Source of the DNA: a virus
Direction: 5' to 3' (one strand)
DNA length: 29,178 nt
Virus record (IMG/VR): IMGVR_UViG_3300037070_001213
Span: 1-29,178 of that record
In this document: one piece after another, positions 28,675-29,178 of the stretch
Position numbering within the stretch: the first letter of the stretch is position 1
Layout: the number at the start of each line of letters is the position of its first letter
Position numbers and translations under genes: made by a program
The notes under the pieces: model-generated
Told to the model about the DNA's origin: nothing
The model's input: the letters and a program-made list of their open reading frames with translations, nothing else
Databases searched by the model: none

Positions 28675-28944
28675 ATGGAAAGCAAGGAAATAAATACTGA
28701 GCATCGTAATGAAATGTTTAGAAACATTCAAACCGTTTTACAAAGTCTTACAGCCGCGCTGGTTATCGCCGCCTTTGGGTTCCTTTGGAATATAAACGGT
28801 GCGGTTATCCAGATGCGAACCGAAGGAACATTCAGAGATAAGGCATTGGAAGATGCAACGGAAATGCTAAAGGAAATACAGAAAAATTTGCAGTCTATTG
28901 AATCCAGGGTACAATATTTGGAATCGCTAAAAAATAAGAAATGA
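28675..28944 (+). CDS. Membrane/coiled-coil protein, lysis-associated candidate (holin or i-spanin)
   Basis: An 89-residue protein. A short polar N-terminus is followed by one transmembrane helix (about 21-41, VLQSLTAALVIAAFGFLWNI), then an extended charged segment and a C-terminal coiled coil (MLKEIQKNLQSIESRVQYLE). The N-in, single helix, periplasmic coiled-coil topology matches an i-spanin; a small holin-like or hemolysin XhlA-like protein is the alternative. No outer-membrane lipoprotein partner was found in view. Its stop overlaps the next gene by ATGA. Confidence 0.5.
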   Translation: MESKEINTEHRNEMFRNIQTVLQSLTAALVIAAFGFLWNINGAVIQMRTEGTFRDKALEDATEMLKEIQKNLQSIESRVQYLESLKNKK

Positions 28945-29153
28945 CGGAAGTAAAAGCATTGAAGCTGGCACGAAAGGCAAGCGAAATTGCCAGGGAGTTG
29001 AACGATTACAACGAAGCTAAAATTGCCGCTAAATTATCAGGGGCGGAAGATCCGGAAGGCGAAGATTTCAGGCCGCCCATTCTGCCATGTACCACAATCA
29101 TAAACGGGTATGTGGTTAATATCAATTGCAAAACAGGGGAGATTATACCATGA
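28941..29153 (+). CDS. Hypothetical protein, 70 residues
   Basis: Starts MTEVKALKLARKASEIAREL, a basic amphipathic helix, then an acidic EDPEGEDFRPPILPC stretch and strands INGYVVNINCKTGEIIP. Two Cys (50 and 62) lie in the C-terminal beta part. No recognised family. It overlaps both the membrane-protein gene and the next start (ATGA), so it belongs to the same late lysis-region operon. Confidence 0.5.
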   Translation: MTEVKALKLARKASEIARELNDYNEAKIAAKLSGAEDPEGEDFRPPILPCTTIINGYVVNINCKTGEIIP

Positions 29154-29178
29154 TGAAAAGTATATTAAAAAGATTACT
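29150..29178 (+). CDS. Start of a further gene, cut by the right edge
   Basis: Only 29 bases are visible, reading MMKSILKRL (or MKSILKRL from the ATG at 29153). Overlap with the preceding stop suggests it is the next gene of the operon. A basic N-terminus like this is compatible with a membrane or lysis protein, but nothing more can be said. Confidence 0.35.

Noticed and set aside
1-29178. Integrase, attachment site, origin or CRISPR array
   Set aside because: I looked for tyrosine or serine recombinase motifs, tRNA-linked direct repeats and regular repeat arrays and found none that hold up in this window.

Overview
The window is a 29.2 kb piece of a tailed-phage (siphovirus-like) genome, either a free phage or a prophage, whose host is almost certainly a member of the Bacteroidota (Sphingobacteriia/Chitinophagia-like). 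The reasons are host-type promoters with the Bacteroidota consensus (TTTG, about 20 bp, TAnnTTTG), Sec signal peptides ending in the typical ..AQ, and structural proteins of the type seen in Bacteroidota phages. No integrase, attachment site or rRNA is visible, so temperate versus lytic cannot be decided here.

Left arm (1-3620, minus strand): early/replication genes read leftward. They comprise a divergent promoter with a built-in palindrome, several small unknown proteins, a Cro/CI-type HTH protein with a Cys-rich tail, a small coupled pair, a one-helix membrane peptide, a small HTH protein with a near-leaderless promoter, a structured leader, a DUF6291-type replication protein and the N-terminal domain of a DnaB-type helicase cut by the window edge.

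Right arm (3707 to the end, plus strand): a sigma-like protein opens a tightly overlapping operon. It runs through a sugar/glycan cassette (GT4-like transferase, LpxA-like acyltransferase, SAM methyltransferase, GT2-like transferase, plus four small unknowns) directly into the small and large terminase subunits. Then come a putative tail assembly chaperone with a -1 slippery site, a tail completion protein, a tRNA with anticodon CAT followed by a structured element and terminator, two large tail proteins, a free-standing HNH endonuclease with its own promoter, and a tape measure gene broken into two frames. Next is a promoter-to-terminator cassette of two small genes, followed by an XkdF-like protease, scaffold-like protein, major capsid protein and a probable tail tube/virion protein. 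A minus-strand single-gene cassette interrupts at 20.8-21.1 kb. The portal, a minor head protein and connector proteins follow, then a 1053-residue fibre-like protein with a signal peptide, a second exported protein, a membrane/coiled-coil protein that may be a holin or spanin, and two small or partial genes.

Regulation appears to have two classes. Host-type TAnnTTTG promoters serve the early genes, the HNH gene and the two inserted cassettes, which share a palindrome at -33. A separate 13-bp element, CTACTCTTAAAGG, sits just before the starts of several late genes that follow terminators or breaks. The phage sigma-like protein is a natural candidate for reading the second class. The most notable observations are the twin cassettes with a shared operator-like palindrome, the late-gene motif, the exported fibre-like protein, the glycan cassette, the frameshift sites in the chaperone and tape measure genes, and a tRNA with initiator-like features.
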